Part shown: piece by piece, positions 27,363 through 38,093 of the stretch
How the letters are laid out: each line of letters begins with the position of its first letter
Position numbering within the stretch: the first letter of the stretch is position 1
From: Planococcus lenghuensis
GTDB taxonomy: Bacteria > Bacillota > Bacilli > Bacillales_A > Planococcaceae
Direction of reading: 5' to 3'
Length of the DNA: 64,000 bases
NCBI RefSeq assembly: GCF_001999905.1
Contig: NZ_CP019640.1
Span: forward strand, 2,274,001-2,338,000
Position numbers and translations under genes: made by a program
The notes under the pieces: generated by a model
Seen by the model: the letters and a program-made list of their open reading frames with translations, nothing else
Database searches by the model: none
Told to the model about the DNA's origin: nothing

Positions 27363-28292
27363 TTACACCTCTTCTTTTCCGCTGGCGGGAAACATTTTTT
27401 CCGGTTTCATCTTACCGGGTTTCGTCGGGTGCTGCCGGTAAACTGCAACCGGTACGCCGTCTTCTGTGAATACGAGCGCCCGCTGATTTTCAAGCAGCGG
27501 ATGACAGTCCAGTACTTGACCGTTCAATATGAAAAAACGGAGCTTTTCCTCCAGCTCGATGGCAGGGAAATCGGAAAGCGCGTAGCTGACTGGCTTCAGT
27601 ATTTCCTTCACTGCTCCTGTTTCTGCATGCGCCGCCACTTCGGCGAGTGTCACGCAGTCACGCTGGCTGAAATTTCCGGATGCGGTTCGCGTCAAGCGCG
27701 ACATATGAGCAGGATAGCCGAGCGCTTCCCCGATCTGAACAGCTAGCGTGCGGATATATGTCCCCTTTCCACATTTCACATCTATCGTAAACCGGATCAG
27801 CCGTCCGGACCATACTGTCTCCGGACTTACCAGTTCAATGGAATGGATAAGGGCTTTTCGCTCCGGTCTTTTCACTTCAATGCCTTTGCGGGCATATTCA
27901 TACAGCCGGCGGCCATTCACTTTCACAGCTGAATACATGGGCGGAACCTGGGTGATTTCACCTGTCAATCCTTTCAGGACTTCCTGCAGCTGTTCCCTGG
28001 TTATCTGTTTTTCTTCCGTATTCTCCTCAACCATTTCACCGCTGGCATCTTCTGTTTCCGTGGAGTAACCAAGCGTCACTTCTGCCCGGTAGGCTTTTCC
28101 TGAATCGGTCAGATACTCGGCCACCTTGGTTGCTTGTCCGATACAGATAGGCAGCACGCCTTCCACATCCGGATCAAGCGTGCCCGTGTGGCCGATTTTC
28201 TTCATCTTCAGGATTTTTCTCAGTTTAAAGACACAATCATGGGAAGTCATGCCTCGCTCTTTCCAGAGTGGTAATATTCCATTTAATTCCAT
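27363..28292 (-). CDS. truB: tRNA pseudouridine(55) synthase TruB
   Basis: TruB makes pseudouridine 55 in the T-loop of tRNAs. The 309-residue protein has the catalytic motif TGTLDPDVEGVLP (Asp near residue 40) and later GKGTYIRTLA, followed by a PUA-like C-terminal part. I chose the ATG at 28290-28292; AAGGAG is upstream and the in-frame GTG four codons earlier overlaps it. A strong terminator separates truB from rbfA, unlike the continuous nusA-infB-rbfA-truB reading usually drawn for B. subtilis. Confidence 0.97.
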   Translation of the reverse strand: MELNGILPLWKERGMTSHDCVFKLRKILKMKKIGHTGTLDPDVEGVLPICIGQATKVAEYLTDSGKAYRAEVTLGYSTETEDASGEMVEENTEEKQITREQLQEVLKGLTGEITQVPPMYSAVKVNGRRLYEYARKGIEVKRPERKALIHSIELVSPETVWSGRLIRFTIDVKCGKGTYIRTLAVQIGEALGYPAHMSRLTRTASGNFSQRDCVTLAEVAAHAETGAVKEILKPVSYALSDFPAIELEEKLRFFILNGQVLDCHPLLENQRALVFTEDGVPVAVYRQHPTKPGKMKPEKMFPASGKEEV

Positions 28293-28333
28293 TTTTAACT
28301 TCACTCCTTCCGGTTCTTCTATATTCAGGACCG

Positions 28334-28372
28334 AAAAAAGCCTGCCTGTCCGAAAGAATGGACAGCAGGCTT
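28334..28372 (-). terminator. Terminator between rbfA and truB
   Basis: Stem GCCTGC-TGTCC paired with GGACAGGCAGGC (one bulge), followed by TTTTTT on the minus strand, just after the rbfA stop. Confidence 0.92.
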
Positions 28373-28376
28373 CCAG

Positions 28377-28730
28377 TTATTGATGGTCTTTCGGGTCCTG
28401 AATATCACGCAGCAGCGAATCAATTCGATTGCCGTACGCAACAGAAGTATCAAATTCGAACAGCAGTTCCGGCGTTTTGCGCAAACGGATCCGCTGGCCG
28501 ATTTCGGAACGGATAAACCCTTTCGATTTAGATAAGCCAAGCAGTGTTTCTTCCTGCTGCTTTTCATCGCCAAGCACACTGATGTAGACAGTGGCCTGCT
28601 GCAGATCGCCGGTCACTTCCACGTCGGTAACCGTGACAAATCCGATACGGGGATCTTTCAGCTTGCGGCTGATGATGTCACTCAACTCTTTCTTCATCTG
28701 CTCCGCTACCCGGTTGGAACGCATAGTCAT
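28377..28730 (-). CDS. rbfA: Ribosome-binding factor A
   Basis: A 117-residue single KH-type protein ([20 protein letters not shown]) that binds the 30S subunit near helix 1 and helps 16S rRNA 5'-end processing, especially in the cold. The motif [15 protein letters not shown] is typical. The start ATG at 28728-28730 follows GAGGTGA. It is the last gene of the rimP-nusA-infB operon before a terminator. Confidence 0.97.
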   Translation of the reverse strand: MTMRSNRVAEQMKKELSDIISRKLKDPRIGFVTVTDVEVTGDLQQATVYISVLGDEKQQEETLLGLSKSKGFIRSEIGQRIRLRKTPELLFEFDTSVAYGNRIDSLLRDIQDPKDHQ

Positions 28731-28748
28731 TGCTGGTTCACCTCGACT

Positions 28749-29027
28749 TTATAAATAGTCTGTCTCTGTCTCAAGCCGCTCCCATGCTGAATTGCTGTCC
28801 AGAAAATACAGCACACGCTGCATTTCCCGATCTGCCGCTTCTCTACTCGAAGCAACAGTCACAAGCGCAAGGCGCGTCCGCTGCCAGACATCCTGATGAT
28901 CAATCTCGGCAGCGGAAATATTAAATTTCTGCCGGGCCCGTACGAGCATACGCTGCAATACGGCCCGTTTTTCTTTTAACGAATGTGCGGTTGGAATAAA
29001 GAATTCGCATTCCGCATAAACGATCAT
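28749..29027 (-). CDS. ylxP: YlxP (DUF503)
   Basis: A 92-residue protein of the DUF503 family ([21 protein letters not shown]). The family is conserved between infB and rbfA in Bacilli; in B. subtilis it has been connected to ribosome maturation, but the biochemical role is not clear from sequence. Its ATG overlaps the infB stop by 4 bp, indicating coupled translation. Confidence 0.92.
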   Translation of the reverse strand: MIVYAECEFFIPTAHSLKEKRAVLQRMLVRARQKFNISAAEIDHQDVWQRTRLALVTVASSREAADREMQRVLYFLDSNSAWERLETETDYL

Positions 29028-31318
29028 TTGCGTGCGATTTCTTCCATGACGTACGCTTCGATGACATCCAATTCTTTGGCGTCATTGAAATTCTTGATCG
29101 TAATCCCGCACTCATAGCCTTGTGCTACTTCTTTTACGTCATCTTTGAACCGCTTTAGCGTATCGATTTCACCTTCAAAAATAACAATGCTGTCACGGAT
29201 GACACGCACTCCGCTGTCGCGCGTGATTTTACCATCTGTTACATAGCTTCCTGCGATGGTGCCCACTTTGGAAACTTTAAAGACATTGCGGACTTCAGCC
29301 TGACCGATGATTTTTTCTTCGAACTCAGGATCCAGAAGGCCCTTCATGGCAAATTCGATTTCTTCGATCACTTTATAAATGATCCGGTGGAGACGGATAT
29401 CGACTCCTTCCGCTTCAGCTGCGCGCTTCGCATTAACATCCGGGCGGACATTAAAGCCGATGACAATCGCATTGGATGCGGCTGCCAGGGAAATATCCGA
29501 TTCCGTGATTGCACCGGCACCCGTGTGGATGATTTTCACATTAACGCCCTCTACGTCGATTTTCATGAGAGATGCCGCCAATGCTTCAACCGATCCTTGC
29601 ACATCGCCTTTTACGATCAGGTTCAGTTCTTTCATTTCCCCTTGCTTCATCTGATCAAACAAGTTATCCAGGGTGACGCGCGTCTTCTCGGATCGGGACA
29701 CTTGGATCGCGTTCGATGCACGCACTTCACCGACTTGACGGGCTGTTTTTTCATCCTCGAACACGACGAACCGGTCACCTGCCTGCGGCACATCATTAAG
29801 GCCGGTAATTTCGACCGGTGTTGACGGTCCGGCTTCTTTCACCCGGCGTCCTGCGTCATTAACCATTGCCCGGATCCGGCCGAATGTGTCACCGACTACG
29901 ATTGGGTCGCCGATTCGGAGAGTGCCATCCTGCACAAGCAGTGTCGCAACAGAGCCGCGCCCTTTATCCAGCTGCGCTTCGATAACCGTACCAAGCGCAT
30001 TGCGCTTCGCATCTGCCTGGAGTTCCCCGACTTCAGAAACCAGCAGGATCATTTCGATCAGGCTGTCGATTCCTTCACCTTTAAGTGCGGATACTTCAAC
30101 GAAAATTGTATCTCCGCCCCATGCTTCAGGAACAAGGCCATGCTCGGTTAATTCCTGCATCACCCGGTCCTTATTGGCTCCCGGCTTGTCGATTTTGTTG
30201 ACTGCCACGATAATCGGCACTTCCGCCGCTTTCGCATGATTGATCGCTTCAACCGTCTGCGGCATAACCCCGTCGTCTGCAGCAACGACCAGAATCGTTA
30301 CATCCGTTACTTTCGCACCGCGCGCACGCATTGTCGTAAACGCTGCGTGTCCCGGAGTATCAAGGAACGTGATCTTCTTGCCATTTTCTTCAATCTGGTA
30401 AGCACCAATGTGCTGGGTGATTCCTCCGGCTTCTCCCGCCGTCACTTTTGTGTTCCGGATGGAATCCAGCAATGTCGTTTTACCATGGTCAACGTGTCCC
30501 ATGATCGTGACAACCGGCGGACGTTCCCGTGTTTCCGCCCCTTCCATCGGTTCAAAATACGTTTCAAGGTCCGTTGTATCCACAAGGACTTCTTCTTCCA
30601 CTTCCACGCCGTAATCGGCACAGATCAGCTCAATCGCATCTTTATCAAGTTCTTGGTTGATGGTGGCCATCACATTAAGCATGAACAGCTTTTTAATGAT
30701 TTCTGACGGTTCCCGTCCCAGCTTTTTCGCCAGTTCTCCAACCGAGAGAGATTCGGAAAACGTGATTTTTTCCGGCAATTCTTTCTCTTTCTTCGGCATT
30801 GGCGGTGCAGGATTTGCACTGCGCTGCTGTTTTCCTTTTCTGCCCGGACCGCCTTTCAGTCCGCGCCCGCTTGGACGTCCGCCGGCTTGTGCGCCGCCGC
30901 GGCCGGACGCATTGTTCCGGCCTCCGCCTGAGCGGTTCTGGTTACCTTGGCTTCTGCTTTGGCCGCTTGGCCCCTGGCTTCCGGCTGCCGGCTTACTCGT
31001 GCTGCCGCTGCTTTGGGTTCCTTGCGATCTGTTCTGAGTGCCCTGGATGCCGGAACTCCGGTTTTGACTGCCCTGGGAAGCTGATGACGTTCTGTTTTGA
31101 CTTGCCGCAGGCCGTGTCTGACTTGCCGCAGGCCGTGCCGGTTTTTCATCAGCCGACGTGTCCCGGTCGTAAACCTTATCCAGCTTGGAAATGGTGCCTG
31201 GCTCCAGCTCTGCCATATGGGTGGTGACCTCAATATTAAGCTTTGCAAGCTCACCAATCACTTCACGACTCGATTTTTTAACTTTTCTAGCATATTCATG
31301 TACTTTCAATTTGGACAT
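29024..31318 (-). CDS. infB: Translation initiation factor IF-2
   Basis: IF-2 is the GTPase that delivers initiator fMet-tRNA to the 30S subunit. The 764-residue protein has the usual IF2-N helical subdomain (1-50), a low-complexity linker rich in Q, N, R, S and G (about 60-170), a second IF2-N element (about 185-240), and the G domain with GHVDHGKTT (274-282), DTPGHAAF and NKIDKP. Domains II, III and the fMet-tRNA-binding domain IV follow. The linker includes imperfect QGTQNRS-type repeats. It starts 4 bp after ylxQ. Confidence 0.98.
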   Translation of the reverse strand: MSKLKVHEYARKVKKSSREVIGELAKLNIEVTTHMAELEPGTISKLDKVYDRDTSADEKPARPAASQTRPAASQNRTSSASQGSQNRSSGIQGTQNRSQGTQSSGSTSKPAAGSQGPSGQSRSQGNQNRSGGGRNNASGRGGAQAGGRPSGRGLKGGPGRKGKQQRSANPAPPMPKKEKELPEKITFSESLSVGELAKKLGREPSEIIKKLFMLNVMATINQELDKDAIELICADYGVEVEEEVLVDTTDLETYFEPMEGAETRERPPVVTIMGHVDHGKTTLLDSIRNTKVTAGEAGGITQHIGAYQIEENGKKITFLDTPGHAAFTTMRARGAKVTDVTILVVAADDGVMPQTVEAINHAKAAEVPIIVAVNKIDKPGANKDRVMQELTEHGLVPEAWGGDTIFVEVSALKGEGIDSLIEMILLVSEVGELQADAKRNALGTVIEAQLDKGRGSVATLLVQDGTLRIGDPIVVGDTFGRIRAMVNDAGRRVKEAGPSTPVEITGLNDVPQAGDRFVVFEDEKTARQVGEVRASNAIQVSRSEKTRVTLDNLFDQMKQGEMKELNLIVKGDVQGSVEALAASLMKIDVEGVNVKIIHTGAGAITESDISLAAASNAIVIGFNVRPDVNAKRAAEAEGVDIRLHRIIYKVIEEIEFAMKGLLDPEFEEKIIGQAEVRNVFKVSKVGTIAGSYVTDGKITRDSGVRVIRDSIVIFEGEIDTLKRFKDDVKEVAQGYECGITIKNFNDAKELDVIEAYVMEEIARK

Positions 31319-31322
31319 CTGC

Positions 31323-31640
31323 TCACCCCTTGTTAAATTCGTCGAATAAACGTATGAACTTCTTTGCGAAGCCGCTGTCTGTTACAGCTACTGTTACACG
31401 CTCATCCTTGCCGATCGCATGCCCGATTTCGGACCGCGTGCCGAATACACGCAGATCGACTTTATAGCTCTTGCATTTATCATGCAGCTTTTTACTCGTA
31501 TTTTTTGATGCATCTTCTGATAACAGCACCAGTTTGGCATTGCCGTTCCGCACTTCTTTGATGACGAGCTCTTCGCCTGTCGTGATTTTGCGGGCTCTGG
31601 CTGCAAGACCCAGTGTCTGATAAATTTCATGTGCACTCAC
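31323..31640 (-). CDS. ylxQ: YlxQ, L7Ae-family ribosomal-like protein
   Basis: A 105-residue L7Ae/L30e-fold protein ([36 protein letters not shown]) expected to bind kink-turn RNA. B. subtilis YlxQ binds k-turns in vitro but has no firm role. It starts at GTG (31638-31640) and overlaps the end of rnpM by 4 bp, inside the nusA-infB operon. Confidence 0.92.
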   Translation of the reverse strand: MSAHEIYQTLGLAARARKITTGEELVIKEVRNGNAKLVLLSEDASKNTSKKLHDKCKSYKVDLRVFGTRSEIGHAIGKDERVTVAVTDSGFAKKFIRLFDEFNKG

Positions 31641-31918
31641 TGCTTCAGCTGCTCCCGTCTGATCAGGCGCAGAAGTTCTTCATAAACTTCTTCCGGAATA
31701 TCAGCTTCCAATTGCGTATTCAGCGACTTTCTTTTTTTGGCCGCCGCCACCGCTTCTTCCGATTTGGATACATAGGCTCCCCGTCCGGATTTTTTGCCGG
31801 TGCTATCCACCGACACTTCGCCTTCTTTGGAGCGGACCACCCGGATCATTTCCTTCTTTGGAAACATTTCACCGGTTGCCACGCATTTTCGCATAGGTAT
31901 TTTCCTCTGCATAGCCAT
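31637..31918 (-). CDS. rnpM: RnpM (YlxR), RNase P modulator
   Basis: A 93-residue YlxR-family protein with the motifs MRKCVATGEMFPKKEMIRVVR and GRGAYVSKSEE. The family member in B. subtilis binds the RNA subunit of RNase P and modulates its activity. It lies between nusA and ylxQ as usual. The ATG at 31916-31918 is taken; an in-frame ATG two codons later is equally possible. Confidence 0.92.
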   Translation of the reverse strand: MAMQRKIPMRKCVATGEMFPKKEMIRVVRSKEGEVSVDSTGKKSGRGAYVSKSEEAVAAAKKRKSLNTQLEADIPEEVYEELLRLIRREQLKQ

Positions 31919-31940
31919 AGGTGATCACCCTTTTCCCGAA

Positions 31941-33062
31941 TTATTCTTCGTCGCCGTAGAAATTGAAATCTTCGAGCTCCTCTTCCTCTTGGAAGTCATC
32001 TGCATCGCCTGTCGGGTAAATCCCCAATTCACGTGCATCTGTCTCACTCTTGATGTCGATTTTCCAGCCTGTCAGCTTCGCTGCCAGACGTGCGTTCTGT
32101 CCGCGTTTGCCGATCGCAAGCGAGAGCTGATAATCCGGAACAATGACGGTAGTCGATTTCTCTTCTTCATTCACCAGCACCTCAAGCACTTTTGAAGGGC
32201 TCAGCGCGTTGGCAACGAAGACAACCGGGTCTTCCGACCATTCCACGATGTCGATTTTTTCGCCACCGAGCTCGTCAACGATTGTCTGGACCCGGGAACC
32301 GCGGGCACCGACACAGGATCCGACCGGATCCACTTCTTCGTTATGCGCGAAGACGGAGATCTTTGACCGGTCGCCGGCTTCCCGGGCAATCGACTTAATC
32401 TCAACGATACCTTCGAAAATTTCAGGCACTTCATTTTCGAACAGCCGGCGCAGCAGTCCCGGATGGGTCCGTGATACGAACACCTGCGGGCCGCGTGTCG
32501 TCCGTTCCACTTTTGTGATGTATACCTTGATGCGGTCATGCGGTTTGTATGTTTCGTTTGACATTTGTTCGCTCTGTGGCAGAACCGCTTCCACTTTTCC
32601 AAGGCCGACATACATATTCCGTGGATCCATCCGTTCGACGATGCCGTTGACAATATCGTCCGCCCGATCTACATATTCATCAAAGATCAGACCGCGCTCC
32701 GCTTCGCGTACGCGCTGGGTCACGACTTGTTTTGCAGTCTGGGCTGCAATGCGGCCGAAGTTGCGGGGCGTCACTTCCTCTTCCACGATATCCCCTTCTT
32801 CATAAGCGGGGTTGATCGCTTTTGCATCATTCAAAGAAATCTGCAGGCGGTCATCCTCCACTTCTTCCACAACATCCTTACGGGAAAACACCAGCATCGT
32901 GCCTGTATCCAGGTTCAGATCAACCCGGACATTCTGGGCCTGATTGAAGTTCCGTTTATAAGCAGTAACAAGTGCCGCTTCAATTGCCTCAATCAAGACA
33001 TCCCGTGAAATTCCTTTTTGTTTTTCAAGCGCTGTCAGCGCATCCAGCAGATCACTGCTCAT
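31941..33062 (-). CDS. nusA: Transcription termination/antitermination factor NusA
   Basis: A 373-residue NusA with an N-terminal RNA-polymerase-binding domain (1-125), an S1 domain (about 135-200) and two KH domains (about 205-345, with [21 protein letters not shown] split and [14 protein letters not shown]). It lacks the C-terminal acidic repeats of E. coli NusA, normal for Firmicutes. NusA stimulates intrinsic termination in Bacillus; an intrinsic hairpin lies in the leader of this operon at 33607-33636, which could allow feedback. Confidence 0.98.
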   Translation of the reverse strand: MSSDLLDALTALEKQKGISRDVLIEAIEAALVTAYKRNFNQAQNVRVDLNLDTGTMLVFSRKDVVEEVEDDRLQISLNDAKAINPAYEEGDIVEEEVTPRNFGRIAAQTAKQVVTQRVREAERGLIFDEYVDRADDIVNGIVERMDPRNMYVGLGKVEAVLPQSEQMSNETYKPHDRIKVYITKVERTTRGPQVFVSRTHPGLLRRLFENEVPEIFEGIVEIKSIAREAGDRSKISVFAHNEEVDPVGSCVGARGSRVQTIVDELGGEKIDIVEWSEDPVVFVANALSPSKVLEVLVNEEEKSTTVIVPDYQLSLAIGKRGQNARLAAKLTGWKIDIKSETDARELGIYPTGDADDFQEEEELEDFNFYGDEE

Positions 33063-33082
33063 CTATTCTGTCACTCCTTAAA

Positions 33083-33571
33083 TTATCGGTCAAGCGGGGC
33101 GGAAAAATCAATTGCAAGGCGTGCCACTGCGATTTTATCACGGCCGATCACCACTGTTTTTTTGCGGGTCTTGATTTTGATTTCCACTGTGACTTCCTGT
33201 TCATCCGCCTGCCGAAGATACCCTTCGAATTCCTTCAGGCCATCAATCGGCTCGTATGTCTTAATATAGACGTACTTCCCGATGGCATTTGCAAAATCCC
33301 GTTCTTTTTTCAGCGGCCGCTCAGCACCGGGGGATGATACTTCCAGAAAATAATTCTGTTCGATCGGATCCCTTGCATCAAGTTCCTCGCTGAGTTTTTC
33401 ACTGACCGCTGCACATTGTTCGATATCAATCGTACTTTCCGGGTTATCCACGTAAACCCGCAGGAACCAGTTCTTTCCTTCTTTCACAAACTCGACATCC
33501 ACCAGCTCCAGGTTCAGGCCGCTAATGATCGGCTGTGCAATCTGTTCAACTTGCTCGGTTATTCTGCTCAT
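33083..33571 (-). CDS. rimP: Ribosome maturation factor RimP
   Basis: A 162-residue RimP (YlxS) with an N-terminal alpha/beta domain and a C-terminal Sm-like domain. The conserved segment [21 protein letters not shown] is split by the domain boundary. RimP binds pre-30S particles and aids the S12-containing region. It is the first gene of the nusA operon, with TACGGAGG-poor but AGGAGG-type ribosome-binding sequence before ATG 33569-33571. Confidence 0.97.
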   Translation of the reverse strand: MSRITEQVEQIAQPIISGLNLELVDVEFVKEGKNWFLRVYVDNPESTIDIEQCAAVSEKLSEELDARDPIEQNYFLEVSSPGAERPLKKERDFANAIGKYVYIKTYEPIDGLKEFEGYLRQADEQEVTVEIKIKTRKKTVVIGRDKIAVARLAIDFSAPLDR

Positions 33572-33606
33572 ACCTTCCTCCTGCCAAGTTTAATTGCCAT
33601 TACAAA

Positions 33607-33636
33607 CAGAAAAGAGCGGGAGATCCCACTCTTCTG
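33607..33636 (-). terminator. Intrinsic terminator after polC and within the rimP-nusA leader
   Basis: Stem AAGAGTGGGA/TCCCGCTCTT (one G-T pair) extended by CAG/CTG, then TTTTCTG on the minus strand. It lies downstream of the promoter at 33666-33694, so it can act both on polC transcripts and on the nusA operon leader. Confidence 0.85.
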
Positions 33637-33655
33637 CTCAGAGCTATGACGCAAA

Positions 33656-33694
33656 TGTTATTGCAATAATAACATACGGAGGCCTTTAAAGCAA
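33656..33694 (-). promoter_or_regulatory. Sigma-A promoter of the rimP-nusA-infB operon with inverted repeat
   Basis: TTGCTT (33689-33694), a 17-bp spacer and TATTAT (33666-33671). The inverted repeat TGTTATT-GCAAT-AATAACA (33656-33674) overlaps the -10 box. The promoter is about 100 bp upstream of rimP and before the intrinsic hairpin. Confidence 0.62.
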
Positions 33695-33698
33695 CTTT

Positions 33699-36600
33699 TT
33701 AGAACAGAGACAGCTGGTTAGCGTCCGGTAATCCTTCAAGGCTGCCATGGTCATCCAAATACTCGATAAGCGTCTTTGAAACCCGTCCGCGCTGCTGCAG
33801 GTCTTCCTTCGAAAGGAACTCCCCGTCCTTGCGCGCAGTTACGATCTGTCTTGCTACGTTCGTACCGAGACCCGGAATCGCATTGAACGGCGGAATCAGG
33901 CTATTGCCTTCAATAATGAATTCATCGGCGGACGATTTGTAGAGATCCACTTTTTGGAACGACAGTCCGCGCTCGCACATTTCAAGCGCCAGTTCCAGCA
34001 CGGTCATCAAGTTCTTCTCTTTCGTGGATGCATCAAGTCCTTTTGCGTTGATTTCCTGCACGGATGCACGGATTGAGCTTGATCCTTTCGCCATGACGTT
34101 CAGATCGAAATCATCTGCCCGGACGGTAAAATAAGCGGCATAATACAGCGCCGGAAAATGCACTTTAAAATAGGCGATGCGGACTGCCATCAATACATAC
34201 GCAGCTGCGTGTGCCTTCGGGAACATATACTTGATTTTTTTACAAGATGCGATGTACCAGTTGGGCACGCCCTGCTCTTTCATCGCGGCTTCGAATTCTG
34301 GCGTGAGCCCTTTCCCTTTCCGGACGGATTCCATAATCTTAAACGCAAGTGACGGCTCAAGTCCCTGGTAAATCAGGTAGACCATGATATCATCCCGGCA
34401 GCCAATCACATCAGACAACTGGCATGTGCCGTTTTGGATCAGTTCCTGCGCGTTTGACAGCCAGACATCCGTACCGTGGGACAGGCCGGAGATCTGTACC
34501 AACTCCGAGAAAGTGGACGGCTTCGTCTCTTCAAGCATCTGCCGGACGAAACGTGTGCCGAATTCCGGGATACCGAGTGTGCCGGTCTTACAGCCGATCT
34601 GTTCTTCAGTGACTCCGAGAGATTCCGTCCCTGCGAAGATCTTCATTACTTCCGGATCATCCGTTGGAATCGTTTTCGGATCGATTCCGGACAAGTCCTG
34701 CAACATGCGGATAACCGTCGGATCATCATGACCGAGAATATCAAGCTTCAGCAGATTATCGTGGATGGAATGGAAATCGAAATGCGTCGTTTTCCATTCG
34801 GAATCCTGCGCATCGGCCGGAAACTGAATTGGCGAGAAATCATAAATGTCCATGTAATCCGGGACAACGATGATTCCGCCCGGATGCTGGCCGGTACTCC
34901 GTTTCACACCGGTGCAACCTTGTACGAGCCGGTCGATTTCAGCCCCGCGGAATGTTATATCATGATCATTCGAGTAGCCGCGCACATAGCCATATGCCGT
35001 CTTTTCTGCCACTGTCCCGATCGTCCCTGCCCGATATACATAATCCTCCCCGAACAGTTCTTTCGTATAGTTATGCGCTACAGGCTGATATTCACCGCTG
35101 AAATTCAAGTCGATGTCGGGAACTTTATCTCCCTTAAATCCAAGGAATGTTTCAAACGGAATATCCTGTCCGTCTTTCCTGTACGGAATCTGGCAGTCCG
35201 GACATTCCTTGTCATCTAAGTCAAAACCGGAACCGACCGAGCCATCTGTAAAGAATTCCGCTTTTTTACAGGCCGGGCAAATATAATGCGGCGGCAGCGG
35301 ATTCACTTCAGTGATCTCCGTCATAGTAGCGACAAAGGATGAACCGACAGATCCCCGCGATCCGACGAGATAGCCATCATCCAAAGACTTTTTCACCAAT
35401 TTATGTGAAATCAAGTAAATGACTGAAAACCCATGGCCGATAATGGACTTCAATTCTTTCTCAAGGCGCGCTTCCACGATCTCCGGAATCGGATCCCCGT
35501 AAATCTTTCTGGCCATTCCATAACTGAGTTCACGGATCTCATCATCGGCTCCATCGATCTTCGGGGTATAAAGTTCATCCCGGATCGGCTTAACGTCTCC
35601 GATCATGCCCGCAACTTTATGTGGGTTTTCCACTACCAGTTCACGCGCTTTTTCCATTCCGAGAAAGTCGAATGCTTTCAGCATCTCATCCGTTGAACGG
35701 AAATGCACTTCCGGCAATTTATGGCGATTCAGCGGATTCGCCCCACCTTGCGAACCGATCAGAATCTGCCGGTACGTCGCATCCGTTGGATCCACATAAT
35801 GGACATTACCGGTCGCAACGAGCGGTTTCCCTGTCTTATCTGCCACTTTTACAAGTTTTCGGATAATGTCTTCCAGATTCCATTCATCCCGGACAAGTTC
35901 CAACTCAATAAGATGGGCATACACGTCTTTCGGATGCACTTCCAGGTAATCGTAGAACTCAGCTGCATTAATCGCGTCATCCACGGATTTTTGCATGACC
36001 GCTTCGAACACTTCTCCTTTATCACAGCCGGAACCGACCAATAGCCCTTTCCGGTGCTTTTGAAGGAGGGTACGCGGAATCCGGGGCACCCGGTAAAAAT
36101 AATCGATGTGCGAAGCGGACACAAGTTTGAATAAATTCTTCAGCCCTTCCGCATCTTTTGCAAGAAGTGTGCAATGAGAAGGCCGGGCCCGCTTGTAGCT
36201 GTCACCTGTCCCGACATAGTCATTCAGCTGATCATGATAATGAAGGCCTTTTTCCTGCGCTTCTTTCAGCAAATGATCCAGAAGATACGCCGTTGCTTCC
36301 GTATCGTAAATCGCCCGGTGATGCTGGGTCAATTCGATATTGAATTTTTTGGCCAGCGTGTTTAGCCGGTGATTCTTCATCTCCGGATGAAGCATCCGGG
36401 CAAGCTCGAGCGTATCGATAGTCGCATGAACAGTGTCAATGCCAAACCGTTTATAGGACTGATACAGAAACCCCATATCGAATGACGCATTGTGGGCAAC
36501 CATAATGTGATCGCCTGCCCAGTCATGGTACTCACGAATCACTTCTTCCACTTCCGGTGCATCTTTGACCATATCATCCGTAATGCCCGTCAATTCAACG

Positions 36601-38015
36601 GTTGTCGCAGATAGCGCATGATGCGGATTGGCAAATCGTTCAAACTTATCCACGATATTTCCACCTTGGATCTTCACGGCCGCAAGTTCAATGATTGTGT
36701 CATAAGCGGCAGAAAGTCCGGTCGTTTCCACGTCGAACACAACAAACGTTTCTTCTTTCAGAAGAGCATGCCGTTCTTCTTTTGCAATCGGCACCCCGTC
36801 ATTGACGAGATTCGCTTCAAGTCCATAGATGATGTCGACGCCGTATTTCTGGCCCGCTGCATACGCATCCGGAAATGACTGCACACCCGCATGGTCTGTG
36901 ATCGCAATGGCCGGATGTCCCCATGCTGCAGCACGGGCCACGAGCGCATCGACTGATGACACAGCATCCATTTGACTCATCGGTGTATGCGCATGAAGCT
37001 CGATCCGTTTTTCGGGAGCAGTATCCCGCTGGATCTCCCGCTTGATTTCCGTCATATCCTGCGCCATCATGACGAGATCCCGGACAAATGTATCCATTTG
37101 AATAGAACCGCGCGCCCGGATCCACATCCCTTTTTTCGCTTTCGCCATCAGCTCAGCATCTTCTTTGTCCCGCGAGAACATTTTAACCAAGATGGAATCG
37201 GTGTAATCGGTGATTTTCACTGTAAGAAGCGACCGGCCGCTGCGAAGTTCCCGCACCTCCGCATCAAACACATAACCCTCCACGGTTACGCGCCGTTCCT
37301 CATCCTGAATGAGTTTGATTTCTGTGATCTGTTCTTCCGGCTTGATCGGAATGCCGAGCTGGAACGGTCCGGCAGGCCCATCATCATTTTTGCGCTCTTT
37401 TTCCCGTTTTTGAATATCTGCCAATGCTTTTCTTGCCATTTCCGCTTCTTCAGCTTGCCGTTCCGCAAGAAACGCTTCATGTGCCGCCTGTGCTGCTCCG
37501 TCCGTCTCTTCTTCAATCTGGAACTCAATCTGAATCATCGGGAGGCCTAATTGCTGATAAACCATTGCCAGTTTTTCTCCGTATTTGGAACGAAGCGCCA
37601 TCATTTCATGTTCATGCCGACAGGTCAGCAGCATTTTCCGGCCGCTGAAGACCGGCTGCTGGGCAGCCAACCGCTCCCGCAGCGGCGGTGCCATATCCTG
37701 GAGTTCTTCGATTACTTCCCGGTAATAATCGGTCAGAAGAACCGGATCAAACTCATCGCTTGCCGACTCAATATGTAGCTGGACATCAGCAATCGGTGCA
37801 AACACTTCATGAAGCCGGGTTTTCAGTAACCGGTACAATTCAACCGGAAGCGGCTTTTCCAGCCGGATCAGAAATTTCCATTTCCGTTCCCGTTTGTGGA
37901 CTGTCATTCGTTTGAGTTCCGCTTTTTCAAAAAATGGCATATGTGTATCATCTGTGAGATCCAGATGCTGAAGCAGCAGCCTAAAACGTCCGGTTGTATC
38001 TTCTTGTGTTGTCAT
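33699..38015 (-). CDS. polC: DNA polymerase III alpha subunit, PolC type
   Basis: The essential leading-strand replicative polymerase of low-GC Gram-positives, 1438 residues, which is full length. Order: N-terminal tau-interacting region, OB fold (about 240-320), a PHP domain split by the 3'-5' proofreading exonuclease ([14 protein letters not shown] near 420, [11 protein letters not shown] near 505), and the polymerase core. A PolC-specific four-cysteine zinc site (CPAC ... CPDC) precedes the palm. The C-terminus ends in PDANQLSLF, a beta-clamp-binding QLSLF motif. It lies between proS and rimP as in Bacillus. Confidence 0.99.
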   Translation of the reverse strand: MTTQEDTTGRFRLLLQHLDLTDDTHMPFFEKAELKRMTVHKRERKWKFLIRLEKPLPVELYRLLKTRLHEVFAPIADVQLHIESASDEFDPVLLTDYYREVIEELQDMAPPLRERLAAQQPVFSGRKMLLTCRHEHEMMALRSKYGEKLAMVYQQLGLPMIQIEFQIEEETDGAAQAAHEAFLAERQAEEAEMARKALADIQKREKERKNDDGPAGPFQLGIPIKPEEQITEIKLIQDEERRVTVEGYVFDAEVRELRSGRSLLTVKITDYTDSILVKMFSRDKEDAELMAKAKKGMWIRARGSIQMDTFVRDLVMMAQDMTEIKREIQRDTAPEKRIELHAHTPMSQMDAVSSVDALVARAAAWGHPAIAITDHAGVQSFPDAYAAGQKYGVDIIYGLEANLVNDGVPIAKEERHALLKEETFVVFDVETTGLSAAYDTIIELAAVKIQGGNIVDKFERFANPHHALSATTVELTGITDDMVKDAPEVEEVIREYHDWAGDHIMVAHNASFDMGFLYQSYKRFGIDTVHATIDTLELARMLHPEMKNHRLNTLAKKFNIELTQHHRAIYDTEATAYLLDHLLKEAQEKGLHYHDQLNDYVGTGDSYKRARPSHCTLLAKDAEGLKNLFKLVSASHIDYFYRVPRIPRTLLQKHRKGLLVGSGCDKGEVFEAVMQKSVDDAINAAEFYDYLEVHPKDVYAHLIELELVRDEWNLEDIIRKLVKVADKTGKPLVATGNVHYVDPTDATYRQILIGSQGGANPLNRHKLPEVHFRSTDEMLKAFDFLGMEKARELVVENPHKVAGMIGDVKPIRDELYTPKIDGADDEIRELSYGMARKIYGDPIPEIVEARLEKELKSIIGHGFSVIYLISHKLVKKSLDDGYLVGSRGSVGSSFVATMTEITEVNPLPPHYICPACKKAEFFTDGSVGSGFDLDDKECPDCQIPYRKDGQDIPFETFLGFKGDKVPDIDLNFSGEYQPVAHNYTKELFGEDYVYRAGTIGTVAEKTAYGYVRGYSNDHDITFRGAEIDRLVQGCTGVKRSTGQHPGGIIVVPDYMDIYDFSPIQFPADAQDSEWKTTHFDFHSIHDNLLKLDILGHDDPTVIRMLQDLSGIDPKTIPTDDPEVMKIFAGTESLGVTEEQIGCKTGTLGIPEFGTRFVRQMLEETKPSTFSELVQISGLSHGTDVWLSNAQELIQNGTCQLSDVIGCRDDIMVYLIYQGLEPSLAFKIMESVRKGKGLTPEFEAAMKEQGVPNWYIASCKKIKYMFPKAHAAAYVLMAVRIAYFKVHFPALYYAAYFTVRADDFDLNVMAKGSSSIRASVQEINAKGLDASTKEKNLMTVLELALEMCERGLSFQKVDLYKSSADEFIIEGNSLIPPFNAIPGLGTNVARQIVTARKDGEFLSKEDLQQRGRVSKTLIEYLDDHGSLEGLPDANQLSLF

Positions 38016-38041
38016 TATTATCCCCTTCGTTTCAAAAAAGT

Positions 38042-38076
38042 AGAAAAAGAAAGGAAAGTACCGGATGTACTTTCCC
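38042..38076 (-). terminator. Terminator of proS
   Basis: Perfect 9-bp stem GGAAAGTAC/GTACTTTCC with a 5-nt loop and TTTCTTTTT tail on the minus strand. Confidence 0.9.
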
Positions 38077-38093
38077 TTCTGCCCCAGTCATCG

